Source of the DNA: JABDJL01 sp963664065
Lineage (GTDB): Bacteria; Pseudomonadota; Gammaproteobacteria; Xanthomonadales; SZUA-36
DNA length: 64,000 bases
Assembly (NCBI GenBank): GCA_963664065.1
Contig: OY760942.1
Span: forward strand, 372,001-436,000
Direction of reading: 5' to 3'
Positions 24,585 to 33,847 of the stretch are shown here, piece after piece; within the stretch, counting starts at the first letter, position 1, and every line of letters starts with the position of its first letter. The position numbers were made by a program, and so were the translations under genes. The notes beneath the pieces were generated by a model that was given only the letters and a program-made list of their open reading frames with translations, ran no database searches and was not told the origin of the DNA.

Positions 24585-27149
24585 CTAAGCCATATATTCG
24601 GCAGTTCCGGTGTTTACTGCATCTGATACAGACTTGGCCCGGGCCGTGGGGGAGCGCAGTTCCCAGAAATACTGATGCGAGTCGTACTGGATATAGTCCA
24701 TGTCTATACTGGCCATTGAATCGGGATCGTCCACAATGAAATTGCCGGGTGGATAGCTGGACAGTGGCTTGACCTCGTGAATGGGCTTGCTGTTGTGGTC
24801 GTGGAACCATGCGCTGATATCGTGTTCAAGCGTTGTTTCCAATGGGTAATCCACGGTGTCGTCCGGCATGGCCAGTTCGTTGACCAACAGTACCGTATTG
24901 AACGCACCCTCACGTGAGATCCCGTACTTCCTTTCAATCAAGACGGCAATTTCATCAAAGAAAACTTTCCATCCACCGGGCATGAACTTGTCGGTGGTAA
25001 AAAACTTCATTGCCCAGCTGATGGCCGGGTACAGTCCGGGCGAGGTGGTGATTTCGTCAAGCAGGGTGTGTAAAAAACTCAGTGCAGGAACGCCGTGTTC
25101 CCATTGCAGGTATCGCAGGACATATCTAAGCGCTGAATAGCCGTCAGCCACCGTAAATACATTGTATATAGCCTTCATTCCAGCCAGTTCAGATTCAGAG
25201 AAACTGTGGCAGGAAATGATGAAATCGTCTTCATCGACCTTTATCTGGTACTTCTCCATGTAATCCGGATCCGCCATGGGACTGTTTGGCAGCAACATTG
25301 TCGGATAAGCTTTGGTTGTCACATCAACGTCGAAATAACGTTGCAGGTCACGGTCAAAAGCAACTGGTGTTATGCCGGGCAGCCCGATCATCAGGTCGGT
25401 GGATAGCGGCAGGTTTGCTTCGGCAAACACGGCGCTTAATTCATCGTATATATCGGTTTTAATGTTCTTGCGATTGATGACTTCCAGAGTGGCTTCATCG
25501 GTGGTCTGGATGGAGATGATGCCCTGGCTGATGATGCCGCCGGCCGAAAATGCCTTGATGATTTCAACCAGCCTCCGGGTGGTGTTTTTTGTATAGTTCA
25601 CCACCACTTCCTGCGGAAAACGGTATTTCTTCTTGGTTGCGACGATATGTTCTGAGAGCTCAATATCGCGGTCATACATGCCGAAATTGGCATCTGCGAT
25701 CCATAGCACGCGAACCTTGTTACGTCCGATCCACTCGATTTCCTGCTTGACCCGTTCCAGCTCGAACTTGCGGACTTTCTGCTTGGTGGCTGATCCCCAG
25801 TCACAGAAAGTACAACCAAAGGGGCAACCACGATTTGACTCGATAATCGCTGCCTCGACGTTGCCATCATAGGAATCAAACACACCGGTCAGGTAAGGTG
25901 AGGGGATACTATCCGGTTCTTTGAGCCTGGTCCTGGCCTTGCTGTTTACCAGGCCGCCTGTTGCATTAGCGTCGCGGAAAGTCAGCCCTTCAACAGTCTC
26001 CAGGCTTTCTGGTGAAAATACGATCTGTCCATCGTCGTTCCGATGCAGTTGTTCGAGCAGATCGGCGACCGCTACTTCGCCCTCACCGTGGACTGCAATA
26101 TCCACCGAGCGGTTGCGGTTCATGAAATCGGCGCAAGCTGCCGGGTATCCGGGTGTGCTGGGCCCGCCGTGTATGGTCAGGCTACCGGGGTCCCTGGCCT
26201 TGAGCATATTGGAAATCTGAAGATTGACCTCCAGCGACCACATGTAGTTTGAAAACAGCCAGATACCCGGGCCAAATCGCTGGTATGGGCCGGTAAACAA
26301 TTCCTGCGGTGTCAGGTAGGAAATGGGCAACAACTGGAACCGCTTGAGCAATTCCCCGTCTTTATGGGCTGAAATGGCCGCCGAAATCATGCCCAGGGCC
26401 AAGGGGTAGTGATTTTCCATGTGTGGTGTGAAATATACCGGTATGCGATCATCTGGCTGCAGGTCCTGCCAACGAACACCTGTAACTGCGGGCCTGGTTT
26501 GTGCTGATTTGTCGGGCGTTCGCCGGGGTATTATCGGTTTGCTGTCAGAGAGTATCAACAATCCTGCATCGAGCAGCCACTGGATTCCTCTTGCCCGCTC
26601 AACCGCATTGCCAAGCAGCGGTTTGGCGGCGATCACCTCACCGGCTGCAATATCGCTCAGAAACGAGATCATCAGCAACAATAACTCGATACCCGGATAG
26701 TAGTGCTCGCGTCGTGCAGGGCTCCAGACCTGGAAACTGTTGCCGGCCGGCCTGATTGCAATATTGACGCCGAGGCGCAAGCGGTCATTTTTGTGGAAGC
26801 TTGTTATTTCGGAGCAGTCTTCCAGGCTTGCGGTATCTCTATTGACGGAATTTACCGGTGCCGCCATATCCCCCTCAACCAGTACCTGTGCCTGAAAGAG
26901 CTGTTGAATCCGGCTCATAAGCGTTTCGGCGGAAGGTACGGCGGGCAATAAAGCTCGGGTGCTGCCGTTGAGAATTTCTTGCAAAGCTTTTTGGGGATCA
27001 ACAGGCTCCAAGAAAAGGTTGAGTATCGTGATGTCGAATTCCAGCAATTGCACGGGTTGAGCCAATCCCGAAAGCTGTCCGGCAAACAGCACGCCCTTCC
27101 GGTGAAGGATCTTTATTTTTGGATTTATCTGGAGTGTGCGCGAATTCAA
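24585..27149 (-). CDS. Radical SAM protein with cobalamin-binding-type domain
   Basis: 854 residues. An N-terminal region (about 1-230) holds what may be winged-helix-like modules (SFLSDIAAGE, IQWLLDAGLLIL). A B12-binding-type Rossmann domain follows (about 245-400, SLTIHGGPSTPGYP and VHGEGEVAVADLL; no DxHxxG), then the radical SAM core with CPFGCTFCDWG (CxxxCxxC near residue 450), ADANFGMYDRD and DLMIGLPG. It is of the class that methylates or rearranges unactivated carbons. It starts at TTG 27149, overlapping the restored GTPase stop (TTGA), so it is coupled to that gene. It converges on the halogenase with 58 bases between. Substrate unknown. Confidence 0.85.
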   Translation of the reverse strand: MNSRTLQINPKIKILHRKGVLFAGQLSGLAQPVQLLEFDITILNLFLEPVDPQKALQEILNGSTRALLPAVPSAETLMSRIQQLFQAQVLVEGDMAAPVNSVNRDTASLEDCSEITSFHKNDRLRLGVNIAIRPAGNSFQVWSPARREHYYPGIELLLLMISFLSDIAAGEVIAAKPLLGNAVERARGIQWLLDAGLLILSDSKPIIPRRTPDKSAQTRPAVTGVRWQDLQPDDRIPVYFTPHMENHYPLALGMISAAISAHKDGELLKRFQLLPISYLTPQELFTGPYQRFGPGIWLFSNYMWSLEVNLQISNMLKARDPGSLTIHGGPSTPGYPAACADFMNRNRSVDIAVHGEGEVAVADLLEQLHRNDDGQIVFSPESLETVEGLTFRDANATGGLVNSKARTRLKEPDSIPSPYLTGVFDSYDGNVEAAIIESNRGCPFGCTFCDWGSATKQKVRKFELERVKQEIEWIGRNKVRVLWIADANFGMYDRDIELSEHIVATKKKYRFPQEVVVNYTKNTTRRLVEIIKAFSAGGIISQGIISIQTTDEATLEVINRKNIKTDIYDELSAVFAEANLPLSTDLMIGLPGITPVAFDRDLQRYFDVDVTTKAYPTMLLPNSPMADPDYMEKYQIKVDEDDFIISCHSFSESELAGMKAIYNVFTVADGYSALRYVLRYLQWEHGVPALSFLHTLLDEITTSPGLYPAISWAMKFFTTDKFMPGGWKVFFDEIAVLIERKYGISREGAFNTVLLVNELAMPDDTVDYPLETTLEHDISAWFHDHNSKPIHEVKPLSSYPPGNFIVDDPDSMASIDMDYIQYDSHQYFWELRSPTARAKSVSDAVNTGTAEYMA

Positions 27150-29909
27150 TTTGTCTGCCTGGAAGCCACATTGCGAGCGGGGCGGTCAATCAGTGTAGCG
27201 ATTTCCTCGCGCGCGGTCAGCAGAATTGAATCCTGATCCAACGAGTCGAGTATATTCCGCACGGTCTCTCGTGGCCCGCCTTCTCCCCAGGACTTGCCAC
27301 GTGCAAACCAGGAAGCAGCAACGATTCCGGTAAGGTAGGTTGCATACCAGGCTAATGCACCCTGGGCTGTAGCAGTCAGTGCCGTGGATAAACCGGCACT
27401 GACTGTTTTCAATGCAGCGGAAACCAGGTTGATTCCCCAATAGGCACCCATCAGGGCGGCCAACTGGGTGGCAATTGTCAGTAGTAGTTTTGTGGCTTCG
27501 CGACGGGACAATTGAAAGCCATAAACATCTCCAAGGTGAATGACTAAGGGCAACGTCAACACCGGCGGCTGCCAGCAGATCAGCTACAGGCACAGGGTTG
27601 ATAGCCACCGCAATACCTTTCGTGATGCAGTAATTCCGAATTACGCGCTCGGCGACTTTTTGTCTGGCCTCGACAATTCTTGCCGCCACCCGGGAATCCA
27701 ATTCGCTGGCAAATAATGCAGCATTGAGTGCGGCCAGTGTCTTTCCTTCGCGCTCAAGTACCGTCCACAGCAGTGTTCGCAGTTCTGAAACATCCGGCTT
27801 GCGGGGGCGACTGGATTCCTGTTCCGATCCGTCAGACGATTGCAGGATGATTTTTAACGGCCTGGGGTCTGCAGCAGAAGTCAGAATCCGGTCCGGTGGC
27901 ATTAGCCCGGTGCATCGCTCACGCAGTCGCTGAACCAGTAACTGCTTTTCATCCTGGCTGTAACGGTCCGACTTGTTGAGTACCAGTAGCAGAGGCCGTT
28001 TACGTGCAGCCAGGGTTTCAAGGGCTGAAAACTCCCGTTCCGTGAGATCACCCTCGCAGACCATGATCAGGATGTCTGCGCGCCGCGCGACCTCCGTGGC
28101 CAGGGTCTCCCTTTCCTCACCGTCCAGTTCGTCGATTCCGGGAGTATCAATCAGTTGTACATGATCCTGATTGACAGCTTTCCAGTCCACATGCTGCGCA
28201 TCGCGGGTCATGCCGTGCAACGGACTGGTTTCGAATATCTCACTTCCCACCAGGGCATTTAACAAAGATGACTTTCCAGTTCCAACCCGGCCAAATACTG
28301 CTATGTGTATCTCCTCACGGCGAAGTTTGTCCAGGATTTCCTCGATTTCGCGAAATTCGGATTCCATCTCGAGTCTGACCGGCGAAGGAATGCTGGTGTC
28401 TTCCAGCAGATCCCGCAGATTACGATTGGCTTCGAGCAGGTGCTGGTCAGGTAGAGTCCGCACGGGAATTTTGCGAAACCGCAAGTTTCGCAAAATTCCC
28501 GTGCCTGATTCAAGATTTTCACGGAGTAAATCCTCAAAGGCCTGTGCTGCCGGATAGGGCCGAAGTGCCCCCCGGCTCGAAAGAGTACTGGCGGCAGCAC
28601 GACCCAGGCTGTCAAAAATCAGGCCGTAGGCAATGGCATGCAACAGCCCGCCCGAAAGTGTGCCGATCCCCGGGAATGCCTTCATGGCATTGCCGGCAAT
28701 GGCCATGGTGATAGCGCTCATGTTTCTGAGCTTACCACCGGCCAATTTAATAAAAGATTCAATTTGGACCTCTTTTACCGAAACGTCATAGAGTTGGCAT
28801 AGCTTCTGGATCAAGCGGGTCGCCAGAACACCCTGTATGACGAGGTCTGAACCCGGAGCCACTGCGGCCATGGCGCCGACTATGGCCCGTTTTGAGTATT
28901 TTCGGACCAGCGCCTGTGCCCGTTGTTCACGGTGTTCATCACGGGCAAAGTCCAGTTTTTCAAAGGCAAGGGTCAATACTGCTGTATCTCTCAAGGCTTC
29001 CATTAATTCCAGGTTTTCATCCAGATGCCTTTGAATGGCCTGTGTCAAACCGCTGATGTCAGCAGGCCGTGCCCGGGTCCCGGCTGCCTCTGATCCATCA
29101 CTGAGTAATCGCACCACCTCTTCACGACCACCGGTTTGTATCGTCACGACGTCCGGCGCCGGCAGGCCACTTTGTTCGCTGATTCTTTGGAGGATTTTTT
29201 CTGCCTCCTGGGCGCTATAGCGGTCCATCTTATTGACAGCGAGCAGCAAGGGTTTACCCAGCTCTTGTAGTGCTTTGAATTGTTGCGCCTGTGTTGCGGT
29301 GAGGACCCCATCGCAAAGAAAGACCACCAGGTGTGACCGCCGTGCTTCTTCAACAATCCGGCTGTCTTCCTGCAGGTTGAAACCCGGCAGGTCTGTGATC
29401 GTCACTGCATCACCGGATTCAGAGGTCCAGCGGTAACGCTGAATCTTCACCGTCGTGCCTGCCCGTGGATCACTATCGACATCCGCTCCCGGCAACAGCG
29501 CATTAACCAGGCTGCTTTTGCCGGTACTGACTTCACCGAATACCGCGATATGAATTTCCGCAGCCTGTTTACGGCGTCTTTGCTCACGGATTTCGGCCAG
29601 CGCAGCGGTGACATCTACGCCTGCCTGCGCTGATTCAAGAAGATCATCCTGCAGGGAGTCCGAAGTTATTGTCTCGCTGCGTGGTTTGGCGGAAGTTTTC
29701 TTTGCCGGACGAAACCAGCGCCAGGCAAGGGCGGTCGTTGCAGCAGATACCACCGCCAGTAAAAGTACGTAAGCTATCTGCAGCCACAGGGGAGCTTCCG
29801 CCAGCCGTTGCCAGACAGACAGCGCGGTATCGGTTGCCACCAGTGCGAGGAACAGCGCCAGCATTGCAACCAATAGCAGAACGATAAAAACAAAAAACCT
29901 GACCGACAT
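27146..29909 (-). pseudogene. Double dynamin-like GTPase membrane protein (DUF697), frameshifted
   Basis: Two transmembrane helices at the N-terminus (about 5-25 and 43-63), then a first GTPase (G1 GEVSTGKSS at 125-133, G3 DLPGF, G4 NKMD), a hydrophobic middle region, a second GTPase (G1 GRVGTGKSS near 540, G3 DTPGI, G4 NKSD) and a DUF697/YcjF-like C-terminal membrane part. At 27545-27552 the frame breaks: ...AAAGVDVAL continues as VIHLGDVYGFQLSRREATK in the +1 frame, which stays open for 120 or more codons and ends at 27146, exactly overlapping the radical SAM start. In the original frame a nonsense tail runs to 27186. One extra base near the GGG (27548-27550) would explain it. A 20-bp palindrome lies inside the gene. 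Confidence 0.85.
28460..28504. repeat. Perfect 20-bp-arm palindrome inside a coding region
   Basis: Arms 28460-28479 and 28485-28504 are exact reverse complements around the five-base loop CGCAA. The segment is translated in frame in the GTPase gene as roughly GILRNLRFRKIPV, which looks like a linker between the hydrophobic middle region and the second GTPase. In frame and free of stops on the coding strand. Confidence 0.9.
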
Positions 29910-29982
29910 GTTCTGATTTTAGGTGGCTTTGTAGAGTTCAGCCATGTGCCATAGGCTTATGGGCCAGCGCGTAAGAAATTGA

Positions 29983-31047
29983 TCAGGAATGATACTGCGG
30001 ACTCAACTCGGCAACTGCATTTACCAGTGCTGCCAGGTGTTCAGGCTTTACATCCGGTGTGATGCCGTGTCCCAGGTTGAATACATGGCCGTTTCCCGGG
30101 CCGAAACTCTTCAGGGTTTCTGCCACCTGCTCATAAATCACATCCGTTGAAGCCAGCAGGACAGAAGGATCCAGATTTCCCTGGATTGCGACCCGCTCAC
30201 CGATCCTGTTTCGTGCCTGTGAAAGGTTGATGGTCCAGTCGATACCCACCGCATCGCATTGGGTATCGGAGATTGACTCCAGGTGGCCATTGCAGCCTTT
30301 GCAAAAGAGAATTACCGGCACTTTTGTCCCATCGGGTGCCGCATTGAGTCCCGCTACGATTTGTTGCAGGTAGTTCAACGAAAACTCCCTGAAGGCATTG
30401 TAGCCAAGCACACCGCCCCAGGAATCGAATATCTGTACAGCTTGTGCGCCGGACTCTATTTGTGCATTCAGGTAGTCGGTGACCGAGTCTGCGAGCTTGC
30501 CAAGCAGTGCATGGGCAGCCTCAGGTTGGTCGTAAAGCATGGCTTTCACTTTCCCGAAGCTCTTGCTCGAGCCGCCTTCCACCATGTAGGTGGCCAGTGT
30601 CCATGGGCTGCCGCTGAATCCGATCAATGGCACCTCCCCTGCCAGCTCCTTCCTGATCAAGCTCACGGCATCCATCACATAGGATAAGGATTCGTTGGGG
30701 TCCGGGCGGGGCAAGGCGGTCACGTCTGCAGGGCTGTCTATGGTCCTCTCAAATTTGGGACCTTCGCCCTCAATAAAATACAGGCCCAGGCCCATGGCAT
30801 CCGGAATGGTCAGGATGTCAGAGAAAAGTATGGCGGCATCCAGGGGGAAACGACGCAGTGGCTGAAGGGTGACTTCACAGGCCAATTCAGGATGGGTACA
30901 AAGCGACATGAAGCTGCCGGCTTCAGCTCGAACTTTGCGATACTCGGGAAGGTAACGACCTGCCTGGCGCATGATCCAGACCGGTGTGCGATCCACTGCC
31001 TGGCGTTTTAACGCCCTCAGGAAGCGGTCATTTTTCAGTGTTGTCAT
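29983..31047 (-). CDS. hemE: Uroporphyrinogen decarboxylase
   Basis: 354 residues, typical length. The N-terminal signature PVWIMRQAGRYLPEYR, the substrate-binding FSDILTIPDAMGLGL and GFSGSPWTLATYMVEG are present. It decarboxylates the four acetate side chains of uroporphyrinogen III to give coproporphyrinogen III in the cytoplasm. It follows the SPOR-protein gene with a 20-base overlap in the aroK-aroB-SPOR-hemE order usual for gammaproteobacteria. Confidence 0.97.
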   Translation of the reverse strand: MTTLKNDRFLRALKRQAVDRTPVWIMRQAGRYLPEYRKVRAEAGSFMSLCTHPELACEVTLQPLRRFPLDAAILFSDILTIPDAMGLGLYFIEGEGPKFERTIDSPADVTALPRPDPNESLSYVMDAVSLIRKELAGEVPLIGFSGSPWTLATYMVEGGSSKSFGKVKAMLYDQPEAAHALLGKLADSVTDYLNAQIESGAQAVQIFDSWGGVLGYNAFREFSLNYLQQIVAGLNAAPDGTKVPVILFCKGCNGHLESISDTQCDAVGIDWTINLSQARNRIGERVAIQGNLDPSVLLASTDVIYEQVAETLKSFGPGNGHVFNLGHGITPDVKPEHLAALVNAVAELSPQYHS

Positions 31048-31624
31048 TCGCCAGTCCTTGTCGAATCTCAGTATCCAACAACTTTACATAAGCCGAGCGG
31101 AATCTCTTGTCCTTGCGTAATAAGTCGCGGGATTGCACCGCCAATTCGCGGTTTTCAAACGGCCCCTTGATGCATGCCCAGAGCACGTGGTCTCCACGGT
31201 CCAGCGGCACGATCCGGACCAGGATTGGCGAAGAGCTAAGGGATGCCGCCACCGATTCAGCAACTTCCCTGGAAGAAAATGCGCCGAGCTGCACAATAAA
31301 ACCGCTTGTCGGCTCAGCTGGTGCCACTAAAGGCTCCGTCAAAGGTTCCTTGGCTGGCGGGGCTGGAACGGTAGCCGGTTTGGCGCCGACTCTACCCGGC
31401 ATCATGCTCTTGCCCCTGAACCGGGTAACTCTTCGTTTTTTCTTTTCGGTTTCAGTGACCGCCGGCGGCAGACTCGCACAGTAATCACCTATGTCAACCT
31501 CATCGGGCTGGCATTCGTCAATCTTTGGGCGGGTTTGAGCACCAAGGAGACCGAATACCAGGCTGCCGATAAGCACTACCACGGTCATGGTTGTGCATTT
31601 TCCGGAAATTCTCATCAGCGGCAT
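31028..31624 (-). CDS. SPOR-domain membrane protein
   Basis: 198 residues: one N-terminal hydrophobic helix (MTVVVLIGSLVFGLLGA, about 13-29), a Pro/Lys-rich linker and a C-terminal SPOR domain (about 110-185; FIVQLGAFSSREVAESVAA). SPOR domains bind denuded peptidoglycan at the division site. It stands where damX stands in enterobacteria, between aroB and hemE, but is shorter. A second ATG at 31615 overlaps the aroB stop as TGATG and may be the real start. Confidence 0.85.
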   Translation of the reverse strand: MPLMRISGKCTTMTVVVLIGSLVFGLLGAQTRPKIDECQPDEVDIGDYCASLPPAVTETEKKKRRVTRFRGKSMMPGRVGAKPATVPAPPAKEPLTEPLVAPAEPTSGFIVQLGAFSSREVAESVAASLSSSPILVRIVPLDRGDHVLWACIKGPFENRELAVQSRDLLRKDKRFRSAYVKLLDTEIRQGLANDNTEK

Positions 31625-32712
31625 TGGGCCAGGGCAGATCTTATATGCTCCGGGGAACTGCCAGTGTCGATGATTGCGCTACCCAGGGCTTCGAGCAGTA
31701 CCAGCCCGGTTTGTCCGGCCTGTGTCTTTTTGTCGAGCGCCATGGCTTCTACAATCGCATCCGTGCTGGTACCGCCAGGTAGGGCTGATGGAAGCCCTAA
31801 CTCCTCTAACAGCTTGGATAGGCGATTTGCCACTCCCGGGGCGCACAAACCCCGGGACTCTGAAAGCCTGGCTGCGACCACCATGCCAATTGAAACTGCC
31901 TCGCCATGCAGCAACCGCGAATATGCGGTAATGGTTTCCAGAGCGTGACCAAATGTATGACCGAAATTCAGGTGTGCGCGAATGCCGGACTCCAGTTCAT
32001 CCTCGGCAACGACCTGTGCTTTATTGCGTACTGAGCGTTCGATTAAACTGACAATCACTTCAGTGTCGCGCTCCACGATTCGGCTGACCTTTGCCTCCAG
32101 CCAATGAAAAAACTCCAGGTCGCGAATGGCACCGTATTTTACAACCTCAGCCAGGCCAGCCCTGAATTCACGCGCCGGCAGGGTGTCAAGCGTATCCGTG
32201 TCAATAAGAACTGCCCGCGGCTGGTGGAATGCGCCGATCAGGTTTTTGCCTCGCAGGTGATTGACGGCCGTCTTTCCGCCAACCGAAGCATCTACCTGGG
32301 CCAACAAGGTGGTTGGTGCCTGGATAAAAGGCACACCACGCATGTAGGACGCCGCGGCAAAGCCACAGATATCGCCGACCACACCGCCGCCCAACGCGAT
32401 AAGACAAACATCCCTTCCAGCCTTCATTTCGATCAGTCGGTCAATAATGGCTGACCAGTTTGAGACCGTCTTGGCCGACTCACCGTCTTCCAGAACCACG
32501 GATTGCACAGACAGATCTTTGAGTGCATTGCACAATCCTTCAAGATAGAGTGGCGCAACCGTTTCATTACTGACCACAAGCACTTTTCCACCCGGCAGGA
32601 ACTGGCGCCACTGTGAGGCTTGGGCCAGCAAACCGTTGCCGATGAAGACCGGGTAACTGCGATCTTCCAGCGCGACTTCAATGCTGAGCACGATTTTCTC
32701 CTGGAGATTCAC
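31615..32712 (-). CDS. aroB: 3-Dehydroquinate synthase
   Basis: 365 residues. NAD-binding and metal-site motifs of the family are seen: ALGGGVVGDICGFAAASYMRG, PTTLLAQVDASVGGKTAVN (Lys and Glu/His ligands follow), FRAGLAEVVKYGAI and HLNFGHTFGHALE. It forms 3-dehydroquinate from DAHP in the second step of the shikimate pathway. Its start overlaps the end of aroK by 35 bases. Confidence 0.97.
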   Translation of the reverse strand: MNLQEKIVLSIEVALEDRSYPVFIGNGLLAQASQWRQFLPGGKVLVVSNETVAPLYLEGLCNALKDLSVQSVVLEDGESAKTVSNWSAIIDRLIEMKAGRDVCLIALGGGVVGDICGFAAASYMRGVPFIQAPTTLLAQVDASVGGKTAVNHLRGKNLIGAFHQPRAVLIDTDTLDTLPAREFRAGLAEVVKYGAIRDLEFFHWLEAKVSRIVERDTEVIVSLIERSVRNKAQVVAEDELESGIRAHLNFGHTFGHALETITAYSRLLHGEAVSIGMVVAARLSESRGLCAPGVANRLSKLLEELGLPSALPGGTSTDAIVEAMALDKKTQAGQTGLVLLEALGSAIIDTGSSPEHIRSALAQCR

Positions 32713-33259
32713 GCTCCCAATGATTCCGGATTTGCTTGCACAAAGTCTTTGCAGAGAATCTCTTATTTCGATTGGGTGAACTAAATATCAAGTCAGCAAC
32801 TTTCCGGTACAAAGGATCCCGTTCCCGGGCAAGTTTCTGCAGTATGGCCTCACGGTCAGGTGTTTGCAGAAGCGGCCGGGATTTATCGTGGTTAAGCCGT
32901 TCAATTTGTTGATGAACTGTTGTTTTCAGCCACACCACCAAACCACTACGCCGTAACAATTTTCTATTCTCAGCGCGGGTAACCACGCCACCACCAGTGG
33001 CGATCAGCAAACCCTTCATTTCGGAAATGTTTCGTAGCAGTTGAGTCTCTCGTTCGCGGAACCCAATCTCTCCTTCAACGTCAAATATCAGGTTAACGCT
33101 GGCGCCGGTGATTTTTTCAAGATCCTGATCGCAATCATGGAACTCCAGGCCGAGTTCCCGTGCAACCAGGCGTCCGATGGTGGTTTTGCCCGAACACATG
33201 GGTCCTATCAAAAATATATTTTGCCCGGAATGATGCATGGGCCTTAATGAATGATGCAC
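32678..33259 (-). CDS. aroK: Shikimate kinase
   Basis: Up to 193 residues. The P-loop GPMCSGKTTIGR, DCDQDLEK (shikimate/Mg site), FRERETQLL and ATGGGVV are the family's hallmarks; it phosphorylates shikimate with ATP. Two starts are possible: ATG 33259 and ATG 33238 (MHHSGQNIFLIG), the second giving a more usual N-terminus. First gene of aroK-aroB-SPOR-hemE. Confidence 0.95.
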   Translation of the reverse strand: MHHSLRPMHHSGQNIFLIGPMCSGKTTIGRLVARELGLEFHDCDQDLEKITGASVNLIFDVEGEIGFRERETQLLRNISEMKGLLIATGGGVVTRAENRKLLRRSGLVVWLKTTVHQQIERLNHDKSRPLLQTPDREAILQKLARERDPLYRKVADLIFSSPNRNKRFSAKTLCKQIRNHWERESPGENRAQH

Positions 33260-33319
33260 TCATGCATGGCTTTCGGTAACATGAGCTGAATATTCGGGCT
33301 CGGAAACAAAGGTTTAATA

Positions 33320-33832
33320 ATGTTACGGTTTTTTGTCATATTTTCAGTGCTTTTGGTAGGACTGTTCACGCTGGAGATTCTACAGCCGACGGAAAGATTC
33401 GTCATCCTGCCATTCACATCCATGATTGCTGATATCAGCGTTTGGATCGTGGAGATATTTGATGACAACGTCATTGCAACGGGTAACGTAATTCGTGACA
33501 AGGTAAGTGGATTCGGTGTCAAGATTGAGCGTGGGTGTAACGGGCTGGAGGCTGTAATTATCCTGTTCTCAGCCATATTTGCCTTTCCTGCACCTTTTAA
33601 GAGCAAAATGATCGGTTTTGCAATCGGATTTTTCGCAATTCAACTACTCAACCTTGTCAGGATTATCAGCTTGTTCTATCTCGGTCAGTGGAACTACACG
33701 GCTTTTGAGTGGTTCCATCTTTACCTGTGGCAGGCGCTGATTATTCTAGATGCCCTGGTGGTGTGGTTAATCTGGCTGAGAACCCTGCCCCGGGTTGAGC
33801 CGGACATTCAGCCACAAGCTGAACCTGCCTGA
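33320..33832 (+). CDS. xrtH: Exosortase, XrtH-like
   Basis: 170 residues with about five transmembrane helices and the exosortase catalytic triad: C73 in RGCNGLEA, R114 in NLVRII and H133 in WFHLYLWQ. The short single-domain form and the sequence around the triad fit exosortase H, which is associated with IPTLxxWG-type C-terminal sorting tags. The family cleaves such tags and helps export or anchor surface proteins. No protein in this window ends with a matching tag, so the targets lie elsewhere. AAAGG (33308-33312) supports the ATG start. Confidence 0.87.
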   Translation: MLRFFVIFSVLLVGLFTLEILQPTERFVILPFTSMIADISVWIVEIFDDNVIATGNVIRDKVSGFGVKIERGCNGLEAVIILFSAIFAFPAPFKSKMIGFAIGFFAIQLLNLVRIISLFYLGQWNYTAFEWFHLYLWQALIILDALVVWLIWLRTLPRVEPDIQPQAEPA

Positions 33833-33847
33833 CAAGCACAGACACAC

